From an uncultured Chromatiaceae bacterium (GTDB lineage: Bacteria; Pseudomonadota; Gammaproteobacteria; Enterobacterales; Alteromonadaceae): a stretch of 7,027 nucleotides of DNA. The notes beneath the pieces were generated by a model that was not told where the DNA came from, did not search any database, and saw only the letters and a program-made list of their open reading frames with translations. Location of the stretch: the NCBI GenBank assembly GCA_946481195.1, contig CAMLNG010000194.1, forward strand, positions 1 through 7,027. Direction: 5' to 3'. The translations under genes and the position numbers were made by a program. This document shows, piece after piece, positions 4,566-7,027 of the stretch (the stretch's first letter is position 1; each line of letters begins with the position of its first letter).

Positions 4566-6872
4566 ATGTCACCCCGTTATTCATTGCTGATGCTGGCGTT
4601 AAGCCCTGTGTTACTGACAGCCAACGCATTCGCCGCCGATGCTGCCAGTGCCAAAACGCTGGAGGCTATCGAAATCAAGGCCAGCGAAATCAAAACCAGC
4701 CAGCAATTAAAACAACAGCAGGTTAGTGCCAAAGATATCGACACCCGGCAAATCAGCAATCTCACAGATTTAGTGCGGATGGTACCTGGCGTAAACCTGA
4801 CCGATATCGGCCGCTTTGGCTCCACTGGTTTTAACATCCGGGGGGTCGAAGGAGATCGCGTCAAAATCGCCGTCGACGGCCTGGCGCTTGGCGAAACCAT
4901 GGACCCGGACAGCCACGCCCCTTATGAATTTTTCCGCTCCGGCCTTGGCGGCATCGACCCGGATGCGTTAAAGCAAGCCACTATTCTCAAAGGCGCGGAC
5001 GCTATCAGTGCTGGTAGCGGTGCTTTAGGTGGTGCCGTGTTGTTTTTAACCAAAGACCCGGCTGATTTCCTCAAAGCCAGCGGCGACGACAGCGCACTGA
5101 AACTGAAAAGCCAGTACAGCGGCAATAACAGTGAATGGCTGCATAGCGTCACTGGTGCCGCCCGCACCGGTCGGCTGGAAAGCCTGCTGGTGTATAGCAG
5201 CCGGGATGGCGAAGAAAGCCAAAGTTATGACCACCACAGCAGCGTCACAGGCCCGGGCAGTACCAGCGCTGACCCGCTGAGCGCCGAAAGCCGGGCCTTA
5301 CTGCTGAAGCTGCAATACAGCTTGTTGCCGGAGCATAAAATCGGCTACAGCCTCGACAGCTTCCAGTCCGACAGCAGCCTGCAGAACATCTCCCGGCAAG
5401 ATCAGACCTACTTAAGCCGCACTGGCCTTGACGACAGCACACGCGATAAACATAGCCTGCAATATGAATATCTGGCCGGCCTGACCTGGTTTGACAGCAT
5501 GCAGCTGAAATTTGACCATCAGAACAGCCGCAATCACGGCCTGACCCGGATGACTGTGACAGCCACCTGCCCGCAGAATATCTCGCCTTGTATTCGGGAA
5601 GAAGACCGCGATTTTCGCCAGAAACTCACCCAGTGGACCGCCGCTTTTGACAAAGAGCTAAACGGAGACACGGTGCAACAACAATGGACTTATGGTGTGC
5701 AGGCGCAAAACAAAACGGTCAGCTCAGCGGCGATAGACCGGCGCTTTGTCGGCCAGACCAAAACGCTGGCCACACTGGAAGTGGACCCGGCTTTTGTGCC
5801 GGTGACCGACATCCGCACCCGTTCTGTCTATGCCCGCAACCTGCTGAGCCTGACTGACACAGCCTGGTCATTGGGCTTAGGCGCCCGCTATGATCAGCTG
5901 GACTATAACCCACAGTTGTCGGCCACTTATCAGGATAAAACCGGTTCAGTGCAGCCTGTTGATTTTGGTTCCGCCAGCTATCAGGCCCAGCTGCACTATC
6001 AACTCGATGAACGTCAACGCCTGAGTCTGCAGGCCGGCCGAGGTTTTCGCGCGCCAACGACTGAAGATATGTATCTGCAAACCAGTACCACCAGTTTGCA
6101 GGAAGCGGTCAGCGGCAACACAGTGACATTGCCGACGGCGCAGTCCAATCCGGCATTAAAACCCGAGCACAGCCTGAACCTGGAGCTGGCTTATCAGCTG
6201 ACGCTGGACAACAGTGCGCATCAGCTCTCTGTATTTCGCGACCGCTATAGCGACATGATCCAGACGGCGCAATTCACCCTCAACCCCACCACTGTCTACC
6301 AAAGCTGTGTACGTGGTGTCTGCAGCAAACAAAATGGTGCTGTGTATAGCATGCCGGTCAATATCGACTCCGCGGTGGTCAAAGGTATAGAACTGGAAGG
6401 TCACTGGCAGCCAGACGCCAACTGGCGGCTGAACTGGGCAGCAACTTACCAGACCGGTGAAGAACAAAATGGCGAGCCGCTGTTAAGTGTGATGCCCTGG
6501 TCTGCGGTGCTCGGCGTCGGTTATCAGCTTCATGACGAAGTGCGGCTATTGCTGAACAACCGTTATCATGCGGCGAAAAGCAGCTCAGACGCCTGGGTCT
6601 ACAACAGCAGTGGTGCACAAACGGCGGCTACGCCCTATTTAAGTGACAGCGCTTTTGTCAGCGACTTGTCGCTGCAGTGGCAATTGCACGACCAGCTGGC
6701 ACTGACCGCCGGGGTGTTTAACCTGCTGGATCAGGAATATTATCGCTGGGAGCGGCTGCAATATGTCACGCAATCCGTGGGCGCTGTGCGCGGCGGTGTT
6801 AGTGGTGATGGCATCCGGCGTTATCTGGAATCCGGCCGGTATGGCAAAGTCAGTCTGACGCTGAGTTTCTGA
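4566..6872 (+). CDS. TonB-dependent outer-membrane receptor, heme/hemoglobin-receptor type
   Basis: 768 aa from the ATG at 4566, chosen over TTG 4530 and ATG 4536 because AAGGAA (4554-4559) is well spaced and a signal peptide begins at once (LLMLALSPVLLTANAFA, cleavage after about residue 23). A TonB-box-like EAIEIKA is at 33-39. The plug domain (about 42-165) has LTDLVRMVPGVNL, FNIRGVEGDRVKIAVDG, IDPDALKQATILKGADA and SGALGGAVLFLTKDP. These fit the TonB-dependent hemoglobin/transferrin/lactoferrin receptor family. A 22-strand barrel follows, ending in VFNLLDQEYYRW and the terminal SLTLSF with a C-terminal Phe, as needed for outer-membrane insertion. FRAP is at 494-497 and NPALKPE from 528, but the 30-residue loop between them has no His. 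Two Cys pairs (335/342 and 581/586) probably form loop disulfides. Energised by TonB-ExbB-ExbD, it should import an iron-bearing ligand; the ligand cannot be read from sequence. Probably iron-regulated with the upstream genes. Confidence 0.9.
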   Translation: MSPRYSLLMLALSPVLLTANAFAADAASAKTLEAIEIKASEIKTSQQLKQQQVSAKDIDTRQISNLTDLVRMVPGVNLTDIGRFGSTGFNIRGVEGDRVKIAVDGLALGETMDPDSHAPYEFFRSGLGGIDPDALKQATILKGADAISAGSGALGGAVLFLTKDPADFLKASGDDSALKLKSQYSGNNSEWLHSVTGAARTGRLESLLVYSSRDGEESQSYDHHSSVTGPGSTSADPLSAESRALLLKLQYSLLPEHKIGYSLDSFQSDSSLQNISRQDQTYLSRTGLDDSTRDKHSLQYEYLAGLTWFDSMQLKFDHQNSRNHGLTRMTVTATCPQNISPCIREEDRDFRQKLTQWTAAFDKELNGDTVQQQWTYGVQAQNKTVSSAAIDRRFVGQTKTLATLEVDPAFVPVTDIRTRSVYARNLLSLTDTAWSLGLGARYDQLDYNPQLSATYQDKTGSVQPVDFGSASYQAQLHYQLDERQRLSLQAGRGFRAPTTEDMYLQTSTTSLQEAVSGNTVTLPTAQSNPALKPEHSLNLELAYQLTLDNSAHQLSVFRDRYSDMIQTAQFTLNPTTVYQSCVRGVCSKQNGAVYSMPVNIDSAVVKGIELEGHWQPDANWRLNWAATYQTGEEQNGEPLLSVMPWSAVLGVGYQLHDEVRLLLNNRYHAAKSSSDAWVYNSSGAQTAATPYLSDSAFVSDLSLQWQLHDQLALTAGVFNLLDQEYYRWERLQYVTQSVGAVRGGVSGDGIRRYLESGRYGKVSLTLSF

Positions 6873-6893
6873 GCCGGCCGGTGACTCATCGCA

Positions 6894-6952
6894 GGCAGAA
6901 GTCTGTTGACTCTGCATGACTTTCAACGGGCAGAAGTCTGCAGACTCTACCC
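6894..6952. repeat. Two tandem related hairpins downstream of the receptor gene
   Basis: The 20-base unit GGCAGAAGTCTGYWGACTCT occurs at 6894-6913 and 6929-6948, a period of 35. Each copy folds: unit 1 as GCAGA-a-GTC / TGTT loop / GAC-TCTGC (6895-6915), unit 2 as GGG-c-AGA-a-GTC / TGCA loop / GAC-TCT-a-CCC (6928-6952). Unit 2 contains the perfect palindrome AGTCTGCAGACT (6935-6946). There is no long T-run, so these are at best weak terminators or transcript-end protectors; they may belong to a dispersed intergenic repeat family. Confidence 0.55.
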
Positions 6953-7027
6953 TTGTCCAGCCAGAATTTGCCTTCAGAGCGCGGAACTGAGATCCCGGTA
7001 TAGCACTTTGTGATGGTCGCCCAGAAT
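6953..7027. other. Right-edge stretch without a firmly supported gene
   Basis: On the minus strand a frame entering from the right edge reads ILGDHHKVLYRDLSSAL and stops at 6974-6976. This could be the C-terminus of a convergent gene. With only 17 codons visible, and the other two minus frames also open here, I cannot support it as a gene. Confidence 0.25.

Noticed and set aside
6874..6881. CCGGCCGG palindrome just after the receptor stop
   Set aside because: Only eight bases, no loop or T-run; it cannot act as a terminator by itself and is expected by chance in GC-rich sequence.
6639..7026. Long minus-strand open frame overlapping the receptor 3' end
   Set aside because: Most of it is antisense to the well-supported receptor barrel, so it is best explained as a shadow frame; no good start signal was seen.

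Overview
The window reads as a chromosomal segment of a gammaproteobacterium with moderate GC content. The very glutamine-rich secreted proteins and the iron-gene set would suit Rheinheimera, Alishewanella or other Alteromonadales-like bacteria. That placement is an impression from protein style, not a measured result.

Layout. Bases 1-255 (minus strand, cut by the left edge) encode the N-terminus of an exported or membrane-anchored S41-family peptidase. Upstream on the same strand (308-802) lies a small protein with two membrane segments. Its 5' end looks frame-disrupted: a strong ribosome binding site and ATG at 878 sit one base out of frame with the body. Bases 803-1241 separate this leftward pair from a rightward operon. 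They hold a REP/BIME-like inverted repeat (1005-1081) and an iron-type promoter with two Fur-box-like sequences (1169-1189 and 1203-1223).

The rightward cluster has four genes, all for exported proteins. They are a periplasmic DUF4198 protein (1242-2036), a periplasmic protein with eight EF-hand loops made by internal duplication (2056-3039), a fusion of an eroded ApbE-like domain with DUF2271 (3041-4444), and a TonB-dependent outer-membrane receptor of the heme/hemoglobin-receptor type (4566-6872). Spacings of 19, 1 and 121 bases, with no convincing internal terminator, suggest one iron-repressed transcript.

How they may work together (inference): the receptor brings in an iron-bearing ligand and the three periplasmic proteins handle metal or ligand behind it. 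DUF4198 and DUF2271 proteins commonly accompany TonB receptors and PepSY membrane reductases. Here no PepSY gene lies between DUF2271 and the receptor. The ApbE-like half lacks recognisable catalytic residues, and the receptor lacks the usual histidine between its FRAP and NPxL boxes, so the system may differ from classical heme uptake. The 8-loop EF-hand protein inside such an operon is the least expected member.

Downstream of the receptor are two tandem related hairpins (6894-6952) and a short stretch to the window end with no firmly supported gene.
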